NCBI GenBank assembly: GCA_037501455.1
Contig: CM074856.1
Location: 18,497,001 to 18,561,000, forward strand
Direction: 5' to 3'
DNA from: Lantana camara
Lineage: Eukaryota > Streptophyta > Magnoliopsida > Lamiales > Verbenaceae
Length of the DNA: 64,000 bases
A program made the position numbers and the translations under genes. Shown here in pieces: positions 46,191 to 55,609 of this stretch. The number at the start of each line of letters is the position of its first letter. The first letter of the stretch is position 1. Below the pieces are notes generated by a model. The model was not told where the DNA came from, searched no databases, and saw only the letters and a list, made by a program, of their open reading frames with translations.

Positions 46191-49100
46191 TCACAAGTAA
46201 TATTTCTTCAGATTGTGAGCATTCCATGATCGAGGTAACGGTAGCCCATCGAGATTTTCGAGATGATATGCCCAATTTTTGCCTATTTCGACGACACGGT
46301 AGGGTCCTTCCCAATTGGCATCGAGCTTTCCTACGTGTTTAGTAACTCCAGCCCTTTTGAGGACCAAATCCCCGACCTGAAAGTGGAGAGGTCGTAGGTT
46401 TTTATTGTATGCCCGAGCAGTCGTGGCTCGATACTGCTGCATCTTCATGTTTCCTTTTTCTCGCGCTTCGTTTATCGTGTTAAGATCGAAAGCCCTAAGT
46501 TCATTATTCCGACTCTGCTGGAAGTGAGCCACTCGGGGAGATTGATGTATAACCTCAGCCGGGATCATGGCCTCCGAGCCATATACCATGGCGAAAGGTG
46601 TCTGTCCCGTGGGAATTCGAGGGGTGGTTCGATATGCCCAAAGGACGCCTTCAAGTTCATCGACCCAATGGCTCTTCTTTGCTTCGAGTCGCGTACACAG
46701 GTTCTGTATGATGGTTCGATTGGTAACCTCGACCTGACCGTTGGCTTGGGGATGTCCGACCGAGGTGAATCTTTGATCGATCCTAAAGTCGGAGCAGTAG
46801 GCTCTAAATCTTGAACTCCGGAACTGTGGTCCGTTATCGCATACTATGATTCGAGGTACTCCAAATCTAGTGATGATGTGCTTCCAGAGGAAGTCCCGTA
46901 AGGAGTAGAAAGTAATCTTTGCGACTGCCAAAGCCTCGACCCATTTAGAAAAGTAATCGATCGCCACAATGATGAACTGCCTTTGTCGAGTTGCTATCGG
47001 AAAGGGTCCAATTATGTCGATTCCCCATTGCTCAAAAGGCCAGCATGATTCGATCGGAATCATGTGTGCGGGGTGCTGATGGGTCAAATTGGCATGCCTC
47101 TGGTAACGATCGCATTTCCTCACAAATTCGAGTGCATCCTTGCGTAGGTTTGGCCAGAAGAATCCGGATCGAGAGACTTTGAGGGCTAGTGACCGCCCCC
47201 CGGCATGATTCCCATAGGATCCCTCATGGATTTCGGCCAAAACTTCTCGACCCTGGGATGGTCGGAGGCACCATTTAGTTGGACCGATGAATGAACGTTT
47301 GTACAGACGACCCTCCTGGTCCAGCGTATAGCTTAGCGCTCGTTGTTTGAGCCTCCTAGCTTCAGTCAAATCCTCGGGTAAGATGCCATTTTGAAGATAC
47401 AAAACGATGCTATCGAGCCAACACGGTTCAGTTGCGTCGATAGAGTTGACTTCAAGTGGAGCCTGATCTATCGACCGAGTTGATAAGGTTATGAAGGTGA
47501 TGGTACGATCTTGGGTGCCGAGTGAACCACTGGCAAATCTAGAAAGGGCATCGGCCCGCCCGTTCTCTTCTCGAGGAATTTGGGAGATTTCGAATTCATC
47601 AAATTCGGCGATTGCCCTTTTGACCAAGGCGAGGTATTTGATCATAGACCCCTCTCGAGCCTCGTATTCGCCCTTGACTTGGCTAGCAACCAGTTGTGAG
47701 TCGGTTAAGGCTCGAAGTTTTTTTATGTTCTGCATTTTCGCAATTCTCAGACCCGCTAAAAGAGCTTCATACTCAGCCTCATTGTTTGTTGCAGGATACT
47801 CGAGGGCGATGGCGTACGCGACCTGTTGGCCATTTGTGCTGACTAGGGATACCCCGGCACCCCCCCCGGAAGCGGTTGAGGAGCCATCGACCGAAAGGGT
47901 CCAAACGGTTGGGTCTCCCTTTGTCGTCGAACGCGGGTCTTTCTCAACCAAGAAATCGTCTAAGATCTGTGCCTGGTATGCCACCCGGGGTCGATATGTA
48001 ACTTCGAATTGTCCGAGCTCGATTGTCCACTTTGTGAGTCGACCTGAGACTTCTGGTTTGTCCATGACGGTCCTTAATGGCTGATCGGTGAGGACTATGA
48101 TTGGATGCGCTTGGAAGTACGGTCGGAGTTTACGGGAAGCATGAACTACTGCGAGAGCAAACTTTTCGATCTCGAGATATCGTATCTCCGGGCCGTGGAG
48201 AACCTTACTTACGTAATACACGGGGAGATGCTTCCGATCTCGAATGGTGACAAGTACCGAGCTGATGGTTTCGTCTGACACAGCTAGATACAGATATAAG
48301 GTCTCCCCGTCGATGGGTTTCGCAAGCAGAGGGGGGGAGGTGAGGTACTTTTTCAGGTCTTCGAGAGCTTGGTTGCACTCCGGAGTCCATTCGAAATTCT
48401 TGATGTCGCGCAAGATTTTGAAGAAGGGCAAGTTCTTCTCCGACGATCGGGCTATGAAGCGGTTAAGGGATATGATCCGACCCACCAGTCTCTGTACGTC
48501 GCGGATCGAGTTGGGGACCGGCAAAAATTGGATAGCTTTTATCTTTGCGGGGTTGGCCTCGATCCCTCTCTGGCTGACCATGTATCCGAGGAACTTACCC
48601 CCGTCGACCCCAAAGGTACATTTAGCAGGGTTAAGTTTTAAGTTGTACTTTCGAAGGAGGTTGAAAGCTCTTTTCAAGTGGTCTAGGTGGTCGGCGGCTT
48701 TTTCACTTTTGACCAACATATCGTCGACGTATACTTCGATGGTATCCCCGATCTCGGACTCGAAAACTTTGTTCATCATTCTCTGGTACGTAGCACCCGC
48801 ATTTTTGAGTCCGAACGGCATAACTTTGAAGCAGTAAATGCCATTGAAGACTATGAAAGCGGTTTTGGGCTGATCCTCGAGGGCCAGGAAGATTTGGTAG
48901 TATCCTTGAAAGGCGTCCATCATGCTTAATCGTTCGCATCCGGCCGTGGAGTCGACCAGTTGGTCGATTCGAGGTAACGGATAGGGATCCAACGGGCACG
49001 CCTTGTTCAAGTCAGTGAAATCATTACACATCCGCCATTTTCCTCCTGGTTTGGGTACGAGGACGACATTGCACAGCCACTCGACGTATTGGATCGGCAT

Positions 49101-52040
49101 GATATACCGGGCGTCTAGGAGCTTGTTGACTTCAGCCTCGATGATGGCATTTCGGGAATCACTTTGAGAGCGTAGCTTTTGTTTGATTGGCTTGTAGGAG
49201 GGATCAACATTCAAGTGGTGTTCGATCACTTTCCTATCCACTCCCACCAGATCAGAAGCACTCCATGCGAAAACGTCGAGATTGTCACGCAGGAACTGAA
49301 TGAGCATGCACTGCTCTTTTCCTTTTCGACCAGCCCCGATGTGAGTGACTTTTTCTGTTTGTCCTGGGATTAATTGAATCTCCTCGAGTTCTTCTGTGGG
49401 CTCGAGCTTTTTGTCTTCCTGCTTCTTTCTTTTTGCCGCATGGGAAGAACTCATTTTCCGTGAATTCTCAGGGTCGATGGCCCCCGGGTCTACGAATTCA
49501 TCCTCGATGGTAGGATCATCGATTAGCAGAGGGACGTGCTTCTCCGAAGAAGGCTTGGGCTTGTCTAACGAGATAGAGTAGCAACTCCAGGCGGTTGGTA
49601 TGTCGCATCTCAATTCGCCGACTCCGGCCGGAGTGGGTAGCTTGATCATTTGATGGTAAGTGGATATGACCGCACGGAAATCGATGAGGCCTGGTCGACC
49701 AAAGATAATATTATATGCAGAGGGCATTTCGACGACAAGATATTCGATCTCGCGTGTTGCCCGTCGGGGCCAGGTGCCCATGGATGTGATTAGCCGTACT
49801 CGACCCTTGGTGTACACTTCTGCACCTCCGAATCCTGTGAGAGGGGTTCGAATGGGATCTAAAAGCAATTTATCGTGTAAATTCATGTGAACAAGAGTCG
49901 AATAAATGATAATATTGCTTGAGCTTCCATTATCGATTAAAGTGCGAGATACAGCAAAGTTGGCGACGTCGAGCGTGACAACCATAGGACAACTAGGTGT
50001 GTCGCTCGAGCGTCCCGGTAGATCTATTACATCATTCTCATTAAACACTATATCTTTGTTGACCCAGGCGTCTTCTGGTCGAATATGCATCACTTCTCGG
50101 GGACTACAGAATCCTTGAGTAGCGGTCTGCCGCGTCTTTTTTCGAGCGGACCTTGAATCTCCACCTGATGGTCCTCCTGAAATCATGTCAATCCGACCGA
50201 GGCATGGTCGATTAAGAGGGTCTCGTTCTGTTGGAGGCTTAGCCAGCCGTTGTTTGGGAGGCGACCTGTCCGGGTGATCTCGGTTCCGAGCGTGGTCATC
50301 CATTTTTTTCACAAACTCCTGGAGGAGGCCTCCTTTGATCAGTCGTTCGACCTCATCTCGTAAAGCATTACATTCAGAAGTGTTGTGACCTTTCTGCTGG
50401 TGAAAGTTACAAAATTTATTGCTCTCTCGGTTCTTGGGAGTGTCCCGCATCGGCTTAGGCTTTTTCAGTAGGGCAGGGTCGATAACATTGTAGATTTCAT
50501 CGAGCGGGCGCGTCAGCGGGGTGTAATGCTTTCGAGCGGTAGGCCCTGTCGGTCCCTCTGGCTTAGATCGTGCCTCTTGTTTAATGGGTCGATGGATATC
50601 TGCTTTTCGACTGGGTACCGGGCTCCTATGAGAACTCTCCAATTCTTCGAGTTGCATCCAATCGCAAGCAGCTGCTTGGATGTCGGCCAAATTCTTTGGT
50701 TTCTGTAAGAAGATGTACCGAGCGGCTTCGATGTTGACCAGTGCCTTGTGAACAATAGGTCTCAAAAGGTCGATGCTCGGTTCTTCAGTTTTGACCACTG
50801 CTTGGGAGAAACGAGTGAAGAAATCTCGAAGCGATTCATTAGGAGCCTGTTTAATGGTGTACAGGTATGTCGGCGGAAGCTTATCTCCCTTCATGGAAGA
50901 GAATTGAGCCTTGAATCGATCGACGAGTGTCTTATAGGAGGTTATCGATCGAGGAGGGAGCCTCGAAAACCATTCAAGAGCGGGGCCATCCAGAGTGGTA
51001 ACAAAGATCTTAGCCCAGATATTAGGCGAGTGTCCAAACATGCTGAGCTGCATTTCGAGGCGGGACACATGCTTTTCCGGGTCAGTCGATCCGTTATATA
51101 CGGGTAGTCCGGTGGGGATCTTCTCATCAGTGGTGGACTCAATGATCGAGTCACAAAATGGGGACTGAGCCTCTCTTTCACTGCGATACCTCCATGGGCG
51201 GACATGCCTTGGGTCCGACGGTGTGCGTCGGGGTGATCTAGAACGTTCACGCCTGACTGAGCGTGATCGGCGGGGCGATCGGCTAAAGGATCCCTGACTT
51301 TCATTCCTCTGTCGGTTATCCGGTCGATCGGAACGCGGAGGTATTTGGTTTCGAAGATCGTTCGACCTCACGATGCGACCCCTGTTCGATCTTCTGATCT
51401 GATTAACCCGACCGTGTGGTCCGAGTCGGTTAAAGACGCCGTTCGATCCATGCGGGGGTGAGTTGCGTTGAGTGGGGCTTCGATCTCTCTGGGATCCAGA
51501 CAATCTACGATCGCCACGTCTCTCACTAGGATGAGACAATCGAGATTTTTGCTGCGATTCATCCTCCTCCCGACGATTGCCGCCCCGATGTATTCTGGTG
51601 TCAGTTGGAGTTCTAGAGTCGACCTCCTCCTCGGGTCGAAATGATAACCTGTCCTGAACTGACTTGCGTATATTTCCTTGAGAAGGTAACGGTTGTTGTT
51701 GGAGAAGCTGAGGCTGTACATTATGCCCAATTCCAGCCCAATATGTACCGGGCGGAGGATACTGAACTGGTTGCACGTATCCCGGATGATTTATCGGGGG
51801 TTGAATGATTTCTATCGGTCGAGCCTCTGGGCACTCTGGCATGCGAGGTTCTCTCCCCTCCGCAGCCGCTGCAACAGCCTCATCGCGACAAGCTTTCAAG
51901 TATTTTTCTATCTCGGGCGTCGAGTAGACTAGCTGTGTCGGAAGGGAGGTGGGAATAACGACCTGTAAGGGAACTTGAGGAATGACCTCCCGACCGTTTT
52001 CGTCGAATAGGCGGTTGCTTACTATGTTTCGAGTAGTCAT
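46191..52040 (-). CDS. Gypsy gag-pol polyprotein (1949 aa, uninterrupted)
   Basis: Start chosen at 52040 (MTTRNIVSN), 43 nt after the 5' LTR. The longer frame reaching into the LTR is upstream of the primer site. Rough residue positions: gag about 310-420; zinc-knuckle-like CNFHQQKGHNTSEC about 545-557; protease with DNGSS about 700; RT with YVDDM about 1104; first RNase H about 1250; second RNase H (SVDGSSTASGGGAG, TNNEAEYEALLAG) about 1380-1500; integrase zinc region about 1608-1645; integrase core with WGIDIIGPF about 1673, CDNGPQF about 1736 and GQVEV about 1770. The core Asp, Asp and Glu of integrase are all present. One oddity is that the last zinc ligand of the integrase HHCC region is Tyr (KCDRYQ) instead of Cys. 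It is otherwise free of stops across 5.85 kb. No env-like gene. Confidence 0.95.
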   Translation of the reverse strand: MTTRNIVSNRLFDENGREVIPQVPLQVVIPTSLPTQLVYSTPEIEKYLKACRDEAVAAAAEGREPRMPECPEARPIEIIQPPINHPGYVQPVQYPPPGTYWAGIGHNVQPQLLQQQPLPSQGNIRKSVQDRLSFRPEEEVDSRTPTDTRIHRGGNRREEDESQQKSRLSHPSERRGDRRLSGSQRDRSPTQRNSPPHGSNGVFNRLGPHGRVNQIRRSNRGRIVRSNDLRNQIPPRSDRPDNRQRNESQGSFSRSPRRSRSVRRERSRSPRRTPSDPRHVRPWRYRSEREAQSPFCDSIIESTTDEKIPTGLPVYNGSTDPEKHVSRLEMQLSMFGHSPNIWAKIFVTTLDGPALEWFSRLPPRSITSYKTLVDRFKAQFSSMKGDKLPPTYLYTIKQAPNESLRDFFTRFSQAVVKTEEPSIDLLRPIVHKALVNIEAARYIFLQKPKNLADIQAAACDWMQLEELESSHRSPVPSRKADIHRPIKQEARSKPEGPTGPTARKHYTPLTRPLDEIYNVIDPALLKKPKPMRDTPKNRESNKFCNFHQQKGHNTSECNALRDEVERLIKGGLLQEFVKKMDDHARNRDHPDRSPPKQRLAKPPTERDPLNRPCLGRIDMISGGPSGGDSRSARKKTRQTATQGFCSPREVMHIRPEDAWVNKDIVFNENDVIDLPGRSSDTPSCPMVVTLDVANFAVSRTLIDNGSSSNIIIYSTLVHMNLHDKLLLDPIRTPLTGFGGAEVYTKGRVRLITSMGTWPRRATREIEYLVVEMPSAYNIIFGRPGLIDFRAVISTYHQMIKLPTPAGVGELRCDIPTAWSCYSISLDKPKPSSEKHVPLLIDDPTIEDEFVDPGAIDPENSRKMSSSHAAKRKKQEDKKLEPTEELEEIQLIPGQTEKVTHIGAGRKGKEQCMLIQFLRDNLDVFAWSASDLVGVDRKVIEHHLNVDPSYKPIKQKLRSQSDSRNAIIEAEVNKLLDARYIMPIQYVEWLCNVVLVPKPGGKWRMCNDFTDLNKACPLDPYPLPRIDQLVDSTAGCERLSMMDAFQGYYQIFLALEDQPKTAFIVFNGIYCFKVMPFGLKNAGATYQRMMNKVFESEIGDTIEVYVDDMLVKSEKAADHLDHLKRAFNLLRKYNLKLNPAKCTFGVDGGKFLGYMVSQRGIEANPAKIKAIQFLPVPNSIRDVQRLVGRIISLNRFIARSSEKNLPFFKILRDIKNFEWTPECNQALEDLKKYLTSPPLLAKPIDGETLYLYLAVSDETISSVLVTIRDRKHLPVYYVSKVLHGPEIRYLEIEKFALAVVHASRKLRPYFQAHPIIVLTDQPLRTVMDKPEVSGRLTKWTIELGQFEVTYRPRVAYQAQILDDFLVEKDPRSTTKGDPTVWTLSVDGSSTASGGGAGVSLVSTNGQQVAYAIALEYPATNNEAEYEALLAGLRIAKMQNIKKLRALTDSQLVASQVKGEYEAREGSMIKYLALVKRAIAEFDEFEISQIPREENGRADALSRFASGSLGTQDRTITFITLSTRSIDQAPLEVNSIDATEPCWLDSIVLYLQNGILPEDLTEARRLKQRALSYTLDQEGRLYKRSFIGPTKWCLRPSQGREVLAEIHEGSYGNHAGGRSLALKVSRSGFFWPNLRKDALEFVRKCDRYQRHANLTHQHPAHMIPIESCWPFEQWGIDIIGPFPIATRQRQFIIVAIDYFSKWVEALAVAKITFYSLRDFLWKHIITRFGVPRIIVCDNGPQFRSSRFRAYCSDFRIDQRFTSVGHPQANGQVEVTNRTIIQNLCTRLEAKKSHWVDELEGVLWAYRTTPRIPTGQTPFAMVYGSEAMIPAEVIHQSPRVAHFQQSRNNELRAFDLNTINEAREKGNMKMQQYRATTARAYNKNLRPLHFQVGDLVLKRAGVTKHVGKLDANWEGPYRVVEIGKNWAYHLENLDGLPLPRSWNAHNLKKYYL

Positions 52041-52060
52041 GTTCGATGGCTTCTTGTTGC

Positions 52061-52082
52061 GGTTCCCACAGACGGCGCCAAA
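52061..52082 (-). other. Gypsy primer binding site
   Basis: The minus strand reads TTTGGCGCCGTCTGTGGGAA directly after the 5' LTR. Plant Tat elements typically have this type of site. I do not assign the tRNA with certainty (an Arg tRNA is my best guess). Confidence 0.7.
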
Positions 52083-52676
52083 TGATCGTGCCAAAATCTC
52101 CGCTTGATGATCGATCGAGAGATCCGACGCGGCCACTCTATTTGTTGATGGGGGAAACGGCCGCCTGACTGCTCGAACTCTGCGAAGGTCGACAAACGTG
52201 AGCTCCGAGGCCAACTCGGGGGAGATGGGTGTGAGACCCGGGTTGGCACTCCGACGCTCAAGTCAGGATCGGCTAAGATGACCGAAAAGATTGAGTGGTG
52301 AAAAGTGTTAGGTGAGAAAACTTACCGTGCAATAAATGAGGAGGGGGTATTTATATAGAGAGGACAGAGAAGTTACTGCATCGACGTGGCGGCATGGGGA
52401 GCTGACAGGTGCCCCATTAAGGCCTTGCATTAAATGCTCGGTCGGCCACTATGCTAGTGGAATAATGCGCTGGTCAGTCGGAGATTGTGGGTCGATCCCG
52501 ACAGATGCGATTCGTCCAAGCATTTGGGTCGATACTCCTGCGAGGTAATTCTCGCGGGGTAAATGGGCCTCTGAGTAGGATGGTCGAAAGGTGATCTCCG
52601 AGCGAGATTTGACCCCCGATCGTCCACGTGGGGCAAGGTGATTGGCTTAGAGCGACAACGGGTACGTGCCACGTCA
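52083..52676 (-). repeat. Gypsy 5' LTR (594 bp)
   Basis: Partner of 41992-42583, followed by target duplication atatt (52677-52681). Confidence 0.95.
52349..52358 (-). promoter_or_regulatory. TATA box in the gypsy 5' LTR
   Basis: The minus strand reads TATATAAATA within CTCTATATAAATACCCCCTC, placed to start the genomic RNA. The same site exists in the 3' LTR (about 42258-42267) and points towards terpene synthase A. Confidence 0.6.
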
Positions 52677-52857
52677 ATATTGGTGCACATGTATATATTC
52701 ACTTTAAAATAATTATTTTATTTAATTTCGAGGTTTGACTTCTCGTAAATTATAATTATTTTGGTGCCATCCTCTCTAAATAGAAATATAGGTAGAATAA
52801 AATTTCTTATTTTGTTGTTGAGGTTACATGCTTAAAAGTTAAAAAGTATATCAGAAA

Positions 52858-53020
52858 CAGTAATGCATGGATACGGACACGACACGATACGAATACGACG
52901 ATAAGAATTTTTTTTTTTAAATTTCTCACGTGAGATGGATCGTATACGGTATCCGACATGAGTGTACGATACCAAACGATACGACAAAATGATATTTTTA
53001 GAAATGTTCGTACATCATAG
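52858..53020. mobile_element. Decayed copy of the CTATGATGCACGG MITE family, reverse orientation
   Basis: The left end cagtaatgcatggatacgga is a worn family end. The right end gtacatcatag in reverse complement gives CTATGATGTAC. Phrases acggacacgacacg and atccgacatgagtg are shared. No target duplication remains. Confidence 0.7.
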
Positions 53021-53099
53021 ATTAAAAATATTCGATTTGCCTTAATCCAATTAAGTAGAGAGTCTAGAGACTTCCTAACCAAAAAGAAAAAAGAAATTA

Positions 53100-53312
53100 A
53101 GTAGTGACTTTACTTTATTTCCTTGTAGTAAAAGGATGAACCACCAATCCTAAGGGGATGTGTGCCTCCCACAAATTTACAAGGAGCCCACCCTCAAAGT
53201 TCATATTGAACTCAAAAATAAAGATCCCACACTACATCGTATAAGAATTGAACCTTGCATTTTGTAGCAAATTTGTCAATCCGGAACTAACTGAACTACG
53301 CTCTAATGGCAG
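53100..53312 (-). mobile_element. tRNA-derived SINE
   Basis: On the minus strand, a Pol III box A-like TAGTTCAGTTAG (53298-53287) and box B-like GGTTCAATTC (53254-53245) have tRNA-like spacing. The unit starts near GCCATTAGAGCG. It then continues into a non-tRNA body towards about 53100, where the 3' end is uncertain. Confidence 0.6.
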
Positions 53313-53904
53313 TTTATTTCGTAAATTGACTGCACATGTGCAAGGTCTTATTTTAATTATATTTTTCATCTCATTTTATACATCATGATTTAAAGTTTAA
53401 ACCAAATAAAACGTGATTACGTGAGACTTCTATGTTATATTCTATTAACCCATTGTCTTTAATTTTATAAAAATCACCAGTAATACCCCTATAAATCAAT
53501 ATTGTTGGGTGGGTCACTCAGATTTTATTATTTCATTATTTAAGCGACAAACATTAATGTAGAACAAAATATATCATTTTTTCCTTTGACATTATGGACA
53601 GTAATTTTCCCCCAACAACCCATGTTTCTGAAGCCACCGACACCCAACCCCGTAAATCCCATCCCCATCCGGCAATACAGCAAACACAAACACGATTTAC
53701 ACTCGGAGATTTGGAAAGACTAATGGTTGGGTGTGAGGGACTATTCCAGAATTGTTAGTTAATACCGTTAAAAATATTTGAGGATCAATATAATTTTTTT
53801 TTTCTTTATTTATACGAGTGTTTGGACATAAAATAATTTTTATCAATTAATTACATTAAATAATTTTAAATGTTCAAAATTTTTTAATTATCCACCTGAA
53901 ATGC

Positions 53905-54290
53905 TTCTCTTGTCCAAACTAGTGGCCGTTGGCCGTGTTCTTCTTGCCAAGGCCAACGGCCGTTACACACCCATAAGAGCAACTATTGGTTCCAATTTTG
54001 ATCCGTTGTTCCGTTTCCCAAGACATAAAACATACCTGAAACGGAGCAAATAAATTCTTATAAGTACATAAAACAACAATGGTTTTACACAATACATAGT
54101 TCAAATGGACGCGCAATCTACAGTTATCAAACTCCCCCACGTACACTTAAGCATTGCTCATTCTCGAGCAATACGAAGATTGATCGAAGTGGTAACCCAA
54201 TATCAAACAATTTCGCAAAGGCAATCATCAAATTCTCGCCAAAGATGGAGTTCAGGACTTCAGGTAAGTTTCAAATTTATAAAAATACCA
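53905..54290 (-). repeat. LTR-retrotransposon remnant (3' polypurine/LTR junction)
   Basis: The minus strand reads cgagaatgagcaatgcttaa, then GTGTACGTGGGGGAG, then TTTGATAACTG. This resembles the end of a coding region, a polypurine tract and an LTR start. A perfect 11-bp inverted pair GGCCGTTGGCC/GGCCAACGGCC lies at about 53930-53964. No opposite end is found. Confidence 0.3.
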
Positions 54291-55125
54291 GTATATTAAC
54301 CTTGAAAGGGACAAACAACCAATTTATAAAAGTTGAAAAATATGTTATGAAATTGGTCACAAACACGACATGCAACAGACTCTAATGTCTTTTAAGTCAT
54401 ATATAAATGATGGAAATTTGAAAATTGGAGTCCTAAAATTTTTTTATTCTTTCTCTCTTTTTATTATTTTTTTTCAATTCCTTTTTCCTCTTTTTCGAGT
54501 CATTCACTTGATTTTTAAGATATTAATTTATTTTTTGTTGTTAATTTTAAATGTCTCCGCTAATATTATTTAACCTGCATAATTTAAATATGTAAAACTT
54601 TTTCAATTTATATATCTTGATAATTGTAAATAACTTTAATTTAAAAATTAATATTTTTATAAATTTGGAATTTGATTGAACTCAACTTTAATTAACCTAA
54701 AAATATAATTTTTAATTCTGTTTTTAGTATAAAAAATATTTGAAGAAATTGGGGGAACATCTTTATTTATTTAAAAAGATTAGAGATATTTTGATTTAAT
54801 TTATCTTTATATTTAGATAGATAAAGGGTAGTTTAGTGTTTTTATATATTTTTGTTGGAAATTATTAATAAAAAATGATTGAAAGGATGAATTTGAATAA
54901 AATTACAAACATAGACTATTTTGATTTTATAATGAAAACATTGGGATGAATTTAAAATTTTCTCATGTCAATCTCATGTCAAAACACTTGGAAAGAGAAA
55001 AGAGAGATTGAAAAATTAAAATATACATCCTTCTACATGTTAAAACACTTTTAGAGAAAAGAAAGATAAAAGAATTAAAATTACAAAACGTTTTAGAGAA
55101 AAGAAAGATAAAACAATTAAAAATT

Positions 55126-55131
55126 AAAAAA
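55126..55131 (-). terminator. Pol III terminator of tRNA-Ser
   Basis: Six T residues on the minus strand, 3 nt after the tRNA discriminator base. Confidence 0.8.
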
Positions 55132-55134
55132 CGA

Positions 55135-55216
55135 CGTCGCCTGAGAGATTCGAACTCTCGCGGGGAAACCCCATGTACTTAGCAGGCACACGCCTTAACC
55201 ACTCGGCCAAAGCGAC
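55135..55216 (-). tRNA. trnS-GCU: tRNA-Ser (anticodon GCU)
   Basis: 82 nt, intron-free. The acceptor stem GTCGCTT/AGGCGAC pairs with one G-U. Discriminator G, no encoded CCA, as in nuclear genes. The D arm holds GGCCGAGTGGTTAAGGC. The anticodon loop CTGCTAA has anticodon GCT at 55183-55181 and reads AGC/AGU. There is a long Ser-type variable arm (ATGGGGTTTCCCCGC). The T arm with GAGTTCGAATC serves as box B. A T6 terminator follows. Confidence 0.97.
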
Positions 55217-55609
55217 TTCGGTGAACAGAGCATTAACTTTATTTAATTAACCAATTAATAAGGAAATAATTAATAATTATTATTACTATTTGCGCTGTCC
55301 AAATTATAAACTAATGGAACATTTACTCATCAATTAAACAAATATATATGCTACAAATCACGTAAAACATCACAAAAATATGGGTTTAATAAAAAAAGAC
55401 TAGAGGCATACTTATTCAACGTTTTAATTGATATCTTATTGACCAATGACCATTTACTCATCCATTAACCAAATCTTTATACAACAAATCACGTAAAACA
55501 TCACAAAAATATGGTTTTATTCAAACAAGACTAGAAGCATGCTTACACAATATTTTAATTGATATATATACCCTAAAAGCATACGAGCTCCCCTAATAAA
55601 TATATCCAC
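55217..55609. other. AT-rich spacer with a diverged tandem duplication
   Basis: Two diverged copies of about 120 bp (containing catttactcatc, caaatcacgtaaaacatcac, aaaaatatgg) lie at about 55320-55435 and 55450-55560. No gene. Confidence 0.6.

Larger units (their letters stand above)
41992..52676 (-). mobile_element. Ty3/gypsy retrotransposon, Tat type, 10.7 kb, young and nearly intact
   Basis: Complete LTRs are flanked by target duplication atatt (41987-41991, 52677-52681). It also has a primer binding site, polypurine tract, a single open gag-pol and an extra antisense gene between pol and the 3' LTR. The extra RNase H after the usual one, and an additional gene downstream of integrase, are marks of the Tat lineage. 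About 0.5% substitution between LTRs indicates a very recent insertion. It separates the two terpene synthase genes. Confidence 0.95.
52682..55125. other. Spacer between the gypsy element and tRNA-Ser
   Basis: It holds a decayed MITE, a tRNA-derived SINE, an LTR-like remnant and AT-rich DNA (listed separately). 54300-55125 is AT-rich, with a repeated phrase agagaaaagaaagataaaa near 55050-55110. No protein gene seen. Confidence 0.5.

Noticed and set aside
47491..50118. Several 60-200-codon plus-strand frames
   Set aside because: They lie opposite the continuous gypsy pol frame and show no domain of their own.
52041..52214. Gag-pol extended upstream to an ATG at 52214
   Set aside because: That extension is inside the LTR and upstream of the primer binding site. 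The ATG at 52040 is the sensible start.
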